In this document: positions 50,665-59,934 of the stretch, in pieces
Layout: each line of letters begins with the position of its first letter
Numbering within the stretch: the first letter of the stretch is position 1
The notes under the pieces: generated by a model
Databases searched by the model: none
Told to the model about the DNA's origin: nothing
Seen by the model: the letters and a program-made list of their open reading frames with translations, nothing else
Made by a program: the position numbers and the translations under genes
DNA from: Streptomyces sp. NBC_01463
GTDB taxonomy: Bacteria; Actinomycetota; Actinomycetes; Streptomycetales; Streptomycetaceae
Assembly: GCA_036227345.1 (NCBI GenBank)
Contig: CP109468.1
Span: forward strand, 1,550,001 to 1,614,000
DNA: 64,000 bases
Direction of reading: 5' to 3'

Positions 50665-51614
50665 CGGGCACCTCCGAGCCGGATGCGCGGGTCGATGACC
50701 GAATAGACCACGTCGACCAGCAGGTTGATGAGGATGTACGCGGCGGAGGTGCAGAGCACCACGGCCTGGAGCGTCGCGTAGTCACGGGTGAAGACGGCGT
50801 CGATGGTGAGCTTGCCGAAGCCGGGCAGGACGAAGATCTGCTCGGTGACGACGGCGCCGGAGATCAGGTGGCCGAGCTGGAGCCCGAGTACGGTGACGAC
50901 GGTGACCAGCGAGTTCCGCAGGGCGTGCCCGCCGACGACGGACCGCTTGGACAGCCCTTTGGCGCGGGCGGTGCGCACGTAGTCGGCGGAGAGCGAGTCG
51001 AGCATCGCGGCCCGGGTCTGGCGCATCACGACGGCGGCGAGACCGGAGCCGAGGACGATCGCGGGGAGCACCATGCGGCGCAGGTTGTCGACCGGGTCGG
51101 TGCCGAAGGGTACGTAGCCGGAGGCGGCGAACACCGGGACGGCGATGGCGAATCCGAGGACCAGCACGATGCCGAGCCAGAAGGTGGGGATGGAGAGCCC
51201 GATCAGCGCGATGACGTTGGCGATCCACTCCTCGGGCTTCCCGCGCCGCACGGCGGCGACGACTCCGGCGCCGATGCCGAGGACCACGGCCAGCAGCAGG
51301 GAGAGCGCGGCCAGTTCCAGGGTGACGGGGAGGGCCTGCCCGATGGCGTCGGCGACCGGCAGTCCGGTCCGCGACGAGGTGCCGAGGTCCCCGGTGAGGG
51401 CGTGTCCGATGAAGCGGGCGTACTGCACGACGATGTTGTCGTCGAGGCCGTACGCCTCACGGATCGCGGCGAGCGCCTCGGGGCTGCGCTCCTCGCCGGC
51501 CAGGGCGAGCGCCGGGTCGCCGGGCAGTGCCCGGATGCCGGCGAACACCACGACGGAGACCAGGAGGAGCGTGATGAGGGACTGGCGCAGCCGCGTCAGG
51601 AGGTACTTCGTCAT
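50661..51614 (-). CDS. Oligopeptide ABC transporter permease, OppB type
   Basis: This 317-aa permease has six spans. The N-terminal LTRLRQSLITLLLVSVVVF, the RALPGDPA periplasmic motif, and the EAA loop DYVRTARAKGLSKRSVVGGHALRNSL are typical of OppB/DppB. ATG 51614 overlaps the stop of the binding-protein gene. Confidence 0.93.
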   Translation of the reverse strand: MTKYLLTRLRQSLITLLLVSVVVFAGIRALPGDPALALAGEERSPEALAAIREAYGLDDNIVVQYARFIGHALTGDLGTSSRTGLPVADAIGQALPVTLELAALSLLLAVVLGIGAGVVAAVRRGKPEEWIANVIALIGLSIPTFWLGIVLVLGFAIAVPVFAASGYVPFGTDPVDNLRRMVLPAIVLGSGLAAVVMRQTRAAMLDSLSADYVRTARAKGLSKRSVVGGHALRNSLVTVVTVLGLQLGHLISGAVVTEQIFVLPGFGKLTIDAVFTRDYATLQAVVLCTSAAYILINLLVDVVYSVIDPRIRLGGAR

Positions 51615-53218
51615 CGGGTGTACCCCGCAGTCGTGACCCGGACCAGTCCGTCGCCGTAGACGCGGATGCCCGCGACGTCCTTGGTGGCGACGACGTAGTT
51701 CTTCTGCCGGTAGAGGTAGATCATCGTGTGGGCGTCCTGCACGCGTTCGGTGAGTTCGTCGTAGATCTCGGTGCGCCGGGCCGGGTCGGCGACGGTGCGG
51801 CCCTCGGCGATGAGCCTGTCGATCCCGGGGTCGCCGAGGCCGTAGGCGTTCATGGCGCCGGCGGTCTTGAGGAAGTTGGAGACGTTGCCGTCCGGGTCGA
51901 GCCGGCCGGACCAGCCGCTGGTGAAGACGTCGTAGTTCCCGGCGTCGGTCTCGGAGAGCATGGTGGCGTACTCGGTGGGCCGCAGTGAGAGGTCGAAGCC
52001 GGCCTCCTTGACCATGGCCTGGAGGACCTGGCCGACCCGTCCCTGTTCGGGGGTGGTGGAGGTCTTCAGCTCGATCTTCAGCGGGGTCTTCACCCCGGCC
52101 TCCTTCAGCAGCTTCCTCGCCTTGGCGACGTCGCGCTTCGGACAGTCCTCGGGCTTGGTTCCGGGGGCGATGGCGGACTGCGGGGAGATGGGGCCGCAGG
52201 CCGGTTCGTACATGCCCTGGAAGACGACCTTGTTGAGGGTGTCGCGGTCGATGGCGAGCTCGAAGGCCTCGCGGACCCGGACGTCCCGGGCGATCGGGGT
52301 GTCGAGCTTGCCGGGCGGCTGACCGAGGCCCTTCACGTTGCCGACGTTGAGGCCGATGCCCTGGTAGCCGAGCGACGGCGAGTTGAAGAGCTGGAGTTTC
52401 GGCTCGGTGAGGGCGCTCTGTACGTCGACGGGGCCCATCTGGTCACCGACCTGGAGGTCGCCGGAGCGCAGGTTGGCGAGCCGGACGTTGCCGTCGGGGA
52501 TGGGCTTGTAGACGACCCCGTCGAGGTGGACCTTGTCCGCGTCGTAGTAGTTCGGGTCCTTCTTCAGCACGATCCGGTCGCCGCCGACCCGCTCGACGAA
52601 GCGGAAGGGTCCGACACAGGAGGGGTGGTTGGTGAAGTTCTTCCCGTACTTCTTGAGCGCGGCCGGTGACATCACCATCCCGGCCCGGTCGGCGAGGACA
52701 CCGGTCAGCGGTACGTAGGGCTGCTTCAGCCGCATCCGTACCGTGTCGGGGCCGGTGGCCTCGATGGAGGTGACCGGGGCGAGCTCGGTGCCGCGGGCGG
52801 ATCCGGGCAGGTCGCGGTGGCGCAGCAGTGAGGTGACGACGGCCGCGGCGCCGAGCCGGGTGCCGTCGCTGAACTTCAGGCCGTGGCGCACCTTCAGCGT
52901 GACCGTGCGGCCGTCGGCCGAGGTGACGGGCAGTGCGGCAGCGAGCTGCGGCACGACGACGCCGTCCTCGTCGATGTCGTAGAGCTTCTCGCACATGCCC
53001 GCGAAGACCGTGCGGCCGACGAGGGTCTGGGCGAGCGTCGGGTCCAGTTTGTCCGGGTCCGAGTTGAGGGCGACGGTGAGTGTCCCGCCGTCACGGACGG
53101 ACCGGTCGTCGGTTTTGCGTACACCGCCGACTTCGGTCGCCGAGGACTGCAGCGACGCGCAGCCCGAGGTGAGGGACACCAATGCAACCGCCACCAGGGC
53201 AACCGCTTTTCGGCGCAC
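51611..53218 (-). CDS. Oligopeptide ABC transporter substrate-binding lipoprotein, OppA type
   Basis: This 535-aa SBP_bac_5 protein has lipobox SLTSGC (Cys20) and the family start GGTLTVALNSDPDKLDPTLAQ. The LKVRHGLKFSDGTRLGAAAVV segment and the C-terminal LYRQKNYVVATKDVAGI follow. It binds peptides or similar solutes outside the membrane. It is the first gene of the opp operon, with GTG 53218 and GGGAGG about 9 bp upstream. A promoter with an imperfect palindrome lies 44-73 bp upstream. Confidence 0.92.
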   Translation of the reverse strand: MRRKAVALVAVALVSLTSGCASLQSSATEVGGVRKTDDRSVRDGGTLTVALNSDPDKLDPTLAQTLVGRTVFAGMCEKLYDIDEDGVVVPQLAAALPVTSADGRTVTLKVRHGLKFSDGTRLGAAAVVTSLLRHRDLPGSARGTELAPVTSIEATGPDTVRMRLKQPYVPLTGVLADRAGMVMSPAALKKYGKNFTNHPSCVGPFRFVERVGGDRIVLKKDPNYYDADKVHLDGVVYKPIPDGNVRLANLRSGDLQVGDQMGPVDVQSALTEPKLQLFNSPSLGYQGIGLNVGNVKGLGQPPGKLDTPIARDVRVREAFELAIDRDTLNKVVFQGMYEPACGPISPQSAIAPGTKPEDCPKRDVAKARKLLKEAGVKTPLKIELKTSTTPEQGRVGQVLQAMVKEAGFDLSLRPTEYATMLSETDAGNYDVFTSGWSGRLDPDGNVSNFLKTAGAMNAYGLGDPGIDRLIAEGRTVADPARRTEIYDELTERVQDAHTMIYLYRQKNYVVATKDVAGIRVYGDGLVRVTTAGYTR

Positions 53219-53261
53219 GAGGGCCTACCTCCCGCCAGGGGGTGATCAAGGGATATCGCAG

Positions 53262-53290
53262 ACCGTATTTCGCATACAGTCCGCAGGCAA
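53262..53290 (-). promoter_or_regulatory. Promoter of the opp operon with overlapping imperfect palindrome
   Basis: On the minus strand, TTGCCT (53290-53285), 17 bp, TACGGT (53267-53262). Overlapping the spacer and -10 is ACTGTAT-5-ATACGGT, an inverted repeat matching at 6 of 7 positions. This is a reasonable operator for nutritional control. Confidence 0.5.
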
Positions 53291-53336
53291 GAGGGGTGCC
53301 CACATAGCGGACGGTTTTTACTGACGATCGGATAAC

Positions 53337-53375
53337 GGGGGTGCAGAAGGCGTGAAGACGCCTGTCCGCACCCCC
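53337..53375. terminator. Hairpin terminator after the ThuA-domain gene
   Basis: Nested arms GGGGGTGC/GCACCCCC (53337-53344/53368-53375) and AGGCGT/ACGCCT (53348-53353/53358-53363) surround a GAAG tetraloop. The hairpin starts 6 bp past the stop at 53381 on the minus strand and closes the hydrolase operon. Confidence 0.8.
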
Positions 53376-53380
53376 GGTGG

Positions 53381-54688
53381 TCAGCTCTGCGCGACGAGTC
53401 CGAAACTCTGCGCCGCCGAGCCGTCGCAGGACCGCTGCACCAGCTGGACGCCCGGGGCGGCGGACGCGGGCGTGCTCAGGCACTTGCCGCTGTGCCGGGC
53501 GACGAGGTGGTACCGGCCGGAGGCCTCCCGTACCGGCTTCCACTGCTGGTTCGCGCCGCCCCCGTAGGCCCACAGCTGCACCGGGGCCCCGTCGGCGGTG
53601 GACACGTCCACCACGTCGAGCGCCTGGCGGGTGTCGGCCGCCGGGGAGATCCGGGCGTAGCCGCCGTCCGCGGCCGTGAACCGGTAGCGCTGGGCGGCGG
53701 TGCCGTTACAGGTGTACTGCTGGATCGCCGTGCCGTTGGCGGTGGCGGCGGCGCGCGCGTCGGCGCAGTTCCCGTTCGCCCCGGAGACGAGCGTGTACGC
53801 GGAGGTGCCGGAGACCGGGTCCTCGGGGTCGGGCGCTCCCCCGCCGCCGCCCAGCCACTTCAGCCCGTCCACCACGAACCGGTTCTGCGTCTCACTGGCG
53901 AAGGTCGAGGACAGGGTCGTGCCCGAGCCGTAGTCCATGGCGTTGTGGCCGAAGTTGGCGTAGAGCATCCGGTAGTGGGTGTTGGTCCACAGGATCGGAT
54001 AGTCGCCGCTGTACCAGGACTGGTTCGGATCCGTCCCCAGCGGGAAGCTCACCGGGTCCACGGAGGCCAGGACCTTGATGTCCGGGTCGGCGCGGAGGTT
54101 GTTCTGCCAGGCGTACCACTCGCTGACCGACGAGGTGAAGGTGGCGGGCAGTGAGGTGGTCGAGGGGTGCGTGCGGTCCTCGGTCCGCAGGGTCGCGGTG
54201 GTGGGCCCCCAGGTGTTGGACCTGAAGTTGCCGCTGCCGAGGAACTCGTCGTAGTACCAGGGCCATTGCTGGGCCTCGGTGGTGAACGCCGAGACGTGGA
54301 AGCCCATCCAGGCACCGCCCGCGCGCATGTAGCGCTCGAATCCGGTGCGCTGGGAGGCGGTCTGCGGGGCGTCGTCGAGGAACAGCACCACCTGGTACTG
54401 GTCCGGCGTGATGCTGCTGAGCCGTCCCCAGTCGTTGGTGGAGGTGTAGGAGAAGTTGTTGGCCGCCGCCGTGGCGGGGAACCAGCGGTTGGCCTCCTGG
54501 ACGAAGCTGATGTGGGCCGCGTCCCAGGTGCCGTTGTAGAAGGCGATGACGTGGAAGGCGGGGGCCTGCGGGGCGGCGTGCGCGGGGGCCGGGGTGAGCC
54601 CCAGCAGTAAGGCGGGCAGCAGGAGCAGCCACCGGCAGAGCCGGCCGATGCCTCCCGCGACGGGGGCTCCCGTCCTGGTCGTGGTCAT
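53381..54688 (-). CDS. Secreted ThuA-domain protein with RICIN module
   Basis: This is a 435-aa protein. The signal peptide covers about residues 1-38 (LLLLPALLLGLTPAPAHAA). The ThuA-like glutamine-amidotransferase-fold domain (about residues 45-275) has FHVIAFYNGTWDAAHISF, YQVVLFLDDAPQ and the GGAWMGFHVSAF strand. A C-terminal beta-trefoil RICIN/CBM13 domain with NQQW and GKCLSTP repeats follows. ThuA domains occur in carbohydrate-related proteins, but the reaction is not established. It is the last of four genes after GH16, GH18 and the beta-helix protein. Confidence 0.83.
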   Translation of the reverse strand: MTTTRTGAPVAGGIGRLCRWLLLLPALLLGLTPAPAHAAPQAPAFHVIAFYNGTWDAAHISFVQEANRWFPATAAANNFSYTSTNDWGRLSSITPDQYQVVLFLDDAPQTASQRTGFERYMRAGGAWMGFHVSAFTTEAQQWPWYYDEFLGSGNFRSNTWGPTTATLRTEDRTHPSTTSLPATFTSSVSEWYAWQNNLRADPDIKVLASVDPVSFPLGTDPNQSWYSGDYPILWTNTHYRMLYANFGHNAMDYGSGTTLSSTFASETQNRFVVDGLKWLGGGGGAPDPEDPVSGTSAYTLVSGANGNCADARAAATANGTAIQQYTCNGTAAQRYRFTAADGGYARISPAADTRQALDVVDVSTADGAPVQLWAYGGGANQQWKPVREASGRYHLVARHSGKCLSTPASAAPGVQLVQRSCDGSAAQSFGLVAQS

Positions 54689-54779
54689 GCGGGACCGTCC
54701 TTTCCGGACCGGGTGGGGGCCGGGCCGGATCCGGCGGAAGCCTGATCCGGCCCGGTGTGTTCCGGTGAGGTCGCGCCGG

Positions 54780-57041
54780 TCAGGGGTGGCTGACGAGGTT
54801 GGCGACGTTCGACGAGGAGTTGGAGGGGCCGCCGCGTCCGTTGATGACGTGGCGGATGGTTCCGGTGCCGCCGAGCGAGACGGTCACCATGCTCTGGAAC
54901 CGCACGTTCGGGTTGTCCGGGACCTCGAAGGCGTGCTCGGCGGTCACGCCCGGGTTGGAGCTGAAGAAGCAGTAGCTGCCGAGTCCGTACGCCTGGTGGC
55001 TGGTGACCGAGTCGGCGACCTTGTAGGCGGCGTAGCCCTGGGTGGAGCCGTTCATCCAGGACGCCTGGTCGGGTACGTCGTACGGCATCTCGTTCTGGTA
55101 GAAGTACGTGCGCCCGCCGTTGCCGTTCCAGATCGTCTGGTGCTTCTGGTAGTGCTCGACGAACAGTCCGTACATCGTCACGTCGTCGCCGTTGACCACG
55201 AGTCCGGTGTCGGCCCGGTTGCTGTTCCAGCCGATGCCGCTGCCGTGGTCGCCGCGCCAGATCCACATGTGGTCGCCGATGACGTGGTCGCTGTTGACCA
55301 CCAGGCTCGTGGTGGCCCGTCCCACGGCGGCGCCGCCGACCCGGAAGAAGACGTCGTGCAGCGAGGTCGGGTTCGCCGCGTGCGAGGCGGCGGAGCCGGC
55401 CGGGCCGACCTCCATCAGGGTCGACGAGTTCGTCGTGCCGGCGTCGAAGAGGATGCCCGCGACCTTGACCCCGTCGACGTCGGCGACCGTCATGGCGGTG
55501 ACGCCGTTGTCCGGGATGAACGTGGCGAGGCCGAGGCCCAGGACGACGGTGTCGGGCCTGGTCACCTTCAGGGTCTGGTCGAGGTGGTAGACCCCCGGGG
55601 TGACCAGGAGGTTCTTGCCCTCGGCGAGGGCGGCGTTGATCTGCGCGGCCGTGGCTCCCGCCTTCACGACGAAGAACTTGTCCATGCCGATCGAGGTGCC
55701 CGCCGCGTTGCCGCCGGCCCAGGTGGTGCCCGAGGCGTTGCTGCGGACGGACGGCACGAACACCTGGTAGGCGCCGGCGCCGTCCACGTACAGGAAGGGC
55801 TTCTCGCGGACCACGGGCGCCTGGTTCACCGTGGTGTAGGGAGGGTTGGGGAAGCTGGTGGCCGGGACGCCCTGGCTGCCGACGAAAACCATGTTCCAGT
55901 TGGAGCCGGTCCAGCTGCCGAGGGTGGAGTTACGGGTGATCCACTGCTGCTGCGTACCGGAGCGGACCTGGCCGTCGATCTTGGTGTCGGCCATGAATCC
56001 GCCGCTGGCCCAGCCGCCGTCGTCCAGGGCCAGATTGCCGCGCACGTGCATGCGCCGGTACGGGGCCGCCTGCGAGACGGCCCAGCGGTCGGTACCGCCC
56101 GTCGGGTTCACCGAGAGGTTCTCGGCGCCGCGCCAGAAGTTCTGGGTGGCGTTCTGCGGCGGGAACCAGTCCGCCTCGGCGTGCACGGCGCCGTTGATCG
56201 TCACCGAGTCGGGCGACTGGCCGAGCCCGAGGACCTGGGTGTAGAAGCCCACGTTGACGTCGTTGCTGTACGTGCCCGGCTTGAACATCACCGCGTACCG
56301 CTGGCTGCCGAACTGGTTGGTCTCCTGCTGCCGGAAGATCGAGTCCAGCCGGCCCTGGATGGTGGCCGACGGCATCGACGGGTCGAAGACCACCACGTTG
56401 GGACCGAGGTCGGCATCGCCCGGCGCGGTGCTCACCGGGGTCACCTGGAACCGCTGGGCCGCGGAGTTGTTGCACGTGTACTGGACCAGCTGGGTGCTGT
56501 CCGCCGTGGAGGCGGCGGGCACGTCCAGGCACTTGCCGCTGTTGCGGTTGACGAAGTGATAGGCGCCGCCTCCCTCGTCGACGGGCTGCCACTGCTGGTT
56601 GGTGCCGCCCCCGTACGCCCACAGGTGCACGGCGGCGCTGTCGGCGGTGGACACGTTGCTGACGTCCGCGACCTGGGCCGGATCGTTGCGGTTGTTGATG
56701 CGGACGTAGCCGCCGCTGGTGGCGGTCAGGCTCCACTGCTGTGCGGTGGAGCTGTTGCACGTGTACTGCTGGACGGCGGTGCCGTTGACGGTCGCGGCGG
56801 CCCGGGCGTCCAGGCATTTGCCGCTGCCGCTGTTGACGACGGTCGCCCAGCCGGACGGCAGGGCCGCGGCGGCGCGCGGAGCCGCCGCGGCCGCCGGGGT
56901 GGCGGCCGGGGCGGGCGTGGCGGCCAGGACCGACCCGGCGAGGGCGCCGGCCGCGAACACCGCGGTCAGCGCCCGCCGTCGGCGGCTCGGGGAGGAGCCG
57001 GACGGGCCCCCGCTGGGTCTTCTTCGGACAGTTCTGAGCAC
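54780..57041 (-). CDS. Secreted RICIN plus right-handed beta-helix protein
   Basis: This is a 753-aa protein. The signal peptide ends near residue 47 (ATPAPAATPA). An N-terminal RICIN/CBM13 beta-trefoil (about residues 62-205) has three GKCLDxxAA/QQW repeats. A long pectate-lyase-like beta-helix follows (about residues 215-753), with FKPGTYSNDVNVGFYTQVLGLG and WIWRGDHGSGIGWNSNRADTG. Homologues are often mis-named adenylyl cyclase or coagulation factor 5/8 proteins. The beta-helix resembles GH55-type or polysaccharide-lyase folds, but I cannot name catalytic residues. It is 45 bp downstream of the GH18 gene in the same operon. The substrate is unknown, probably a fungal or plant wall glycan. 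Confidence 0.8.
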   Translation of the reverse strand: MLRTVRRRPSGGPSGSSPSRRRRALTAVFAAGALAGSVLAATPAPAATPAAAAAPRAAAALPSGWATVVNSGSGKCLDARAAATVNGTAVQQYTCNSSTAQQWSLTATSGGYVRINNRNDPAQVADVSNVSTADSAAVHLWAYGGGTNQQWQPVDEGGGAYHFVNRNSGKCLDVPAASTADSTQLVQYTCNNSAAQRFQVTPVSTAPGDADLGPNVVVFDPSMPSATIQGRLDSIFRQQETNQFGSQRYAVMFKPGTYSNDVNVGFYTQVLGLGQSPDSVTINGAVHAEADWFPPQNATQNFWRGAENLSVNPTGGTDRWAVSQAAPYRRMHVRGNLALDDGGWASGGFMADTKIDGQVRSGTQQQWITRNSTLGSWTGSNWNMVFVGSQGVPATSFPNPPYTTVNQAPVVREKPFLYVDGAGAYQVFVPSVRSNASGTTWAGGNAAGTSIGMDKFFVVKAGATAAQINAALAEGKNLLVTPGVYHLDQTLKVTRPDTVVLGLGLATFIPDNGVTAMTVADVDGVKVAGILFDAGTTNSSTLMEVGPAGSAASHAANPTSLHDVFFRVGGAAVGRATTSLVVNSDHVIGDHMWIWRGDHGSGIGWNSNRADTGLVVNGDDVTMYGLFVEHYQKHQTIWNGNGGRTYFYQNEMPYDVPDQASWMNGSTQGYAAYKVADSVTSHQAYGLGSYCFFSSNPGVTAEHAFEVPDNPNVRFQSMVTVSLGGTGTIRHVINGRGGPSNSSSNVANLVSHP

Positions 57042-57086
57042 GGGTTCTCCTGTGCGGGTGAGACGGCTCGGTGGGTGGCGGGACGG

Positions 57087-58484
57087 TCAGCCGGCGTACT
57101 GGGCGAACACCTTCGTGAAGTCCCAGGGCTGCTGGGCGACGCCCGAGCAGGTGTCGGCGCCGCCGCCGGTGCACGGTCGGTCGCGGTTGACCGACCAGAA
57201 GGTCAGCCGGGCGAGGTGCCGCTGCTGCGCGTACCCGAGGATGGTGCGGAAGTCCGCGACCGTGATGGTCTCGTTGTTGTCCGTGATGCCGTTCATCGAG
57301 GAGATGCCGGTGTGCCGGTACGCCTGGTCGTCCGTGTAGCCGTAGGCGCTCTTGACCGTGTTCTTCAGCCCCTCGGCCGCGCTGACGGTGAGGTTGCCCA
57401 TGTTCTGGCCCGCACCGCCGAAGTTGAACGGCATGATCGTCCAGCTGTCCACGGTCAGCCCGGACGCGGACGCCTTGCGGATCAGGCTGTCGTCGGGGCC
57501 GTTCTGCCCGGTGCCGAAGGTGACGTACACCTTGATCCCCGGGTTGTTGGCCTTGACCGTCTTCAGCGCGTCGACCGTGCGCTGCTGGACGGCCGGGCTG
57601 TCGTAGGCCGCGGCCTCGATGTCGATGTCGATCGCCTTGAGCCCGTAGGCGTTGATGACCTTCTGGTACGCGGCGGCCAGCTCACCCGCGCTGGAGCAGG
57701 AGCTCTCCAGCTTGTTGCCGCTCCAGCCGCCGAAGGACGGGATGACGTCGCCGCCCGCGCCCCGGACGGTGTTGATGGTCTGCTGGTCGACGCCGCCGGC
57801 CAGCGGCCTGCCGCCGTCCCACTGCGGGTTGCAGTACCCGTTGCTGAGGACGAAGGCGAGGGTGAACCACTTGACGCCGGTGGCGTTCATGACGGTGGTC
57901 GGACTGGGCGGGCTGCCCCAGCCGTTGTAGAGGTACGGGGCGACGGCCATCGCCCCGGCGGGCGGCGTCGTCGGGTCTCCCCCGCCGGTGGGCGCGGTCC
58001 ACTTCTGGTTGGCGGTTCCCGTGCAGGTCCAGATCTGGAGCCGGGTGCCGTTGGCGGAGCTGTTGCCGGTGGCGTCCAGGCACTTGTCGGCCTGCGGATT
58101 GACGATGTCGCGCGCGGCGGTGACGGTCCAGCGCTGGGCCGCCGATCCGTTGCAGTCCCACAGCTGGACCGTGCTGCCGTTCGCCGTACCGGCCGAGGTC
58201 ACGTCCAGGCACTTGCCGAGCGCCTTGATGCTCCCGTCCGAACCCACGTCCCACTTCTGGGCGTTGCTGCCGTTGCAGTCGTAGAGCTGCACCGGGGTGC
58301 CGTTGGCGCTGCTCGCGGCGGCGACGTCCATACACTTGCCGGCCAGACCGGTGATCTGTCCGGTCGCCGCGGCGGCGCCCAGGGCGGGTGATCCGGTCAG
58401 GCCCGCCAGCAGGGCGGCGGCCGCCCCGGCACCGAGCACGCCCCGGAGGGCGGGTGCGTGTCTGCGTACGAAGTGACTGCCCAT
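57087..58484 (-). CDS. Secreted GH18 chitinase-like enzyme with RICIN module
   Basis: This is a 465-aa protein. A signal peptide (about residues 1-38) is followed by a beta-trefoil RICIN/CBM13 (about residues 42-165) with three GKCxDxxxxxSANGT...QKW repeats. A short Gly/Thr linker leads to a GH18 barrel (about residues 178-465). The catalytic DxDxE motif is DIDIE with acid Glu290, and SFGGWSGNK is the SxGG motif. It should hydrolyse chitin or a related N-acetylglucosamine polymer outside the cell. Its RICIN module is nearly identical to that of the upstream GH16 protein. The ATG overlaps the GH16 stop by one base (TGATG). Confidence 0.9.
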   Translation of the reverse strand: MGSHFVRRHAPALRGVLGAGAAAALLAGLTGSPALGAAAATGQITGLAGKCMDVAAASSANGTPVQLYDCNGSNAQKWDVGSDGSIKALGKCLDVTSAGTANGSTVQLWDCNGSAAQRWTVTAARDIVNPQADKCLDATGNSSANGTRLQIWTCTGTANQKWTAPTGGGDPTTPPAGAMAVAPYLYNGWGSPPSPTTVMNATGVKWFTLAFVLSNGYCNPQWDGGRPLAGGVDQQTINTVRGAGGDVIPSFGGWSGNKLESSCSSAGELAAAYQKVINAYGLKAIDIDIEAAAYDSPAVQQRTVDALKTVKANNPGIKVYVTFGTGQNGPDDSLIRKASASGLTVDSWTIMPFNFGGAGQNMGNLTVSAAEGLKNTVKSAYGYTDDQAYRHTGISSMNGITDNNETITVADFRTILGYAQQRHLARLTFWSVNRDRPCTGGGADTCSGVAQQPWDFTKVFAQYAG

Positions 58485-59767
58485 CAGTTGCTCACCGTCC
58501 ACTTCTGGTTGGCGGCGCCGGTGCAGGTCCAGATCTGCAGCCGCGCTCCGTTGGCCGAACTGTTCCCGACGACGTCCAGGCACTTGTCCGCCTGCGGATT
58601 GACGATGTCGCGCGCGCCGCTGACCGCCCAGCGCTGGGCCGCCGATCCGTTGCAGTCCCACAGCTGGACGGTGGTGCCGTTCGCCGTGCCGCCCGAGGCG
58701 ACGTCGAGGCACTTGCCGAGCGCCCGGATGGTGCCGTCCGCGTTCACGCTCCACTTCTGGGCGTTGCTGCCGTTGCAGTCGTAGAGCTGGACCGGGGTGC
58801 CGTTGGCGCTGTTCGCCGCGGCGACGTCCACGCACTTGCCGGCCAGACCGGTGATCCGGCCACCCGTCTCGGGCTGCTGCGTGTCACTGGTGGTGACGCG
58901 CACGTGGTCGACGACGAGCTGCTGGGGGAAGGTGGTGTTGCCGTCGGGGTCGCCCGGCCAGTAGCCGCCGACCGCGAGGTTGAGGATGAGGAAGAAGGGC
59001 TTGTTGAAGGCCCAGGTGTTGCCGCCGGTGTCGGCGGGCGTGCGGTGCTGGTAGACGTTGCCGTCGACGGACCAGGTCACCGAGTTCGGGGCCCAGTCGA
59101 TGGCGAAGGTGTGGAAGGCGTCGGCGAAGGCCTGGCCGCTGGGGAGGGTGTATCCGGCGCCGATGCCGGCCGATCCGGAGTAACCGGGACCGTGCAGGGT
59201 GCCGTGGACGGTGGAGGGCTCGAAGCCGACGTTCTCCATGATGTCGATCTCGCCGGAGTTGGGCCAGCCGACCTGCCCGATGTCGTCACCGAGCATCCAG
59301 AACGCCGGCCACATGCCCTGGCCACGCGGGATCTTCATCCGCGCCTCGACATGGCCGTAGGTCTGGGTGAACTTCCCCGAGGTGTTCAGGCGGGCCGAGG
59401 TGTACTGGCAACTTCCGTACCAGCACTGGTAGTTGTTCGGGTTCTCCTTGCGCGCGGTGATGACCAGGTGACCCTGGCCGTCCAGCGCGGCGTTGCTGTT
59501 GCCCGCCGTGTAGTACTGCCGCTCGTGGTTGTTGACGTTGTCGCCGGTCTCTGTCTGCCACTTGCTGCCGTTCACCGCCGAACCGGCGGCGCCGTCGAAC
59601 TCGTCCGAGAACGTCGTGACCGCGGCCGCGGCCGCCGTCCCGGACATCGGGGCGGCGGAGGCGGGAGCCGGACCGCCGCCGCCCGTGAGAGCCGTCGTGA
59701 CCAGGGCGAGGGTGAGAACCGAGAGTACGGAGTGCAGCAGGCGCCGCGTACGGCGTGGGGAGTCCAT
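58484..59767 (-). CDS. Secreted GH16 endo-beta-1,3-glucanase-like enzyme with RICIN module
   Basis: This 427-aa protein has a signal peptide to about residue 38, then a GH16 jelly roll (about residues 50-290). The catalytic motif is E173-I-D-I-M-E178, with the flanking WPAFWMLGDD and LILNLAVGG typical of laminarinases. A C-terminal RICIN/CBM13 (about residues 302-427) follows. It should cut beta-1,3-glucan of fungal walls. It is the first gene of the hydrolase operon; the 5' leader of about 175 bases contains TGTCAT repeats, and the promoter overlaps an inverted repeat. GGGGAGGAAGG precedes the ATG at about 59790-59801. Confidence 0.92.
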   Translation of the reverse strand: MDSPRRTRRLLHSVLSVLTLALVTTALTGGGGPAPASAAPMSGTAAAAAVTTFSDEFDGAAGSAVNGSKWQTETGDNVNNHERQYYTAGNSNAALDGQGHLVITARKENPNNYQCWYGSCQYTSARLNTSGKFTQTYGHVEARMKIPRGQGMWPAFWMLGDDIGQVGWPNSGEIDIMENVGFEPSTVHGTLHGPGYSGSAGIGAGYTLPSGQAFADAFHTFAIDWAPNSVTWSVDGNVYQHRTPADTGGNTWAFNKPFFLILNLAVGGYWPGDPDGNTTFPQQLVVDHVRVTTSDTQQPETGGRITGLAGKCVDVAAANSANGTPVQLYDCNGSNAQKWSVNADGTIRALGKCLDVASGGTANGTTVQLWDCNGSAAQRWAVSGARDIVNPQADKCLDVVGNSSANGARLQIWTCTGAANQKWTVSN

Positions 59768-59807
59768 GACTCTCCCTTCCGGTGCGTGAGGGGGAGGAAG
59801 GGGAATC

Positions 59808-59838
59808 TGTCATGCATATGACATCCACATACATGACA
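59808..59838. repeat. TGTCAT half-site array in the GH16 leader
   Basis: TGTCAT at 59808-59813 is followed by its reverse complement ATGACA at 59818-59823 and 59833-59838. Counting flanks, CTGTCATG (59807-59814) and CATGACAG (59832-59839) form 8-bp perfect arms. This may be a second operator or an RNA hairpin near the RBS. Confidence 0.5.
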
Positions 59839-59934
59839 GACACAGGGCGCGGGGGACGTGCGAGAGCTGCGCCGACCGAGGTGGGGGTGCCGTGTGAAGT
59901 AACGCGTGCGGGGTGGTGCGACGGCGAGGCCGCT

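Noticed and set aside
54546..58391. A 1281-residue plus-strand frame across the RICIN genes
   Set aside because: It is the antisense of repeated RICIN and beta-helix coding sequence and has no recognisable domain.
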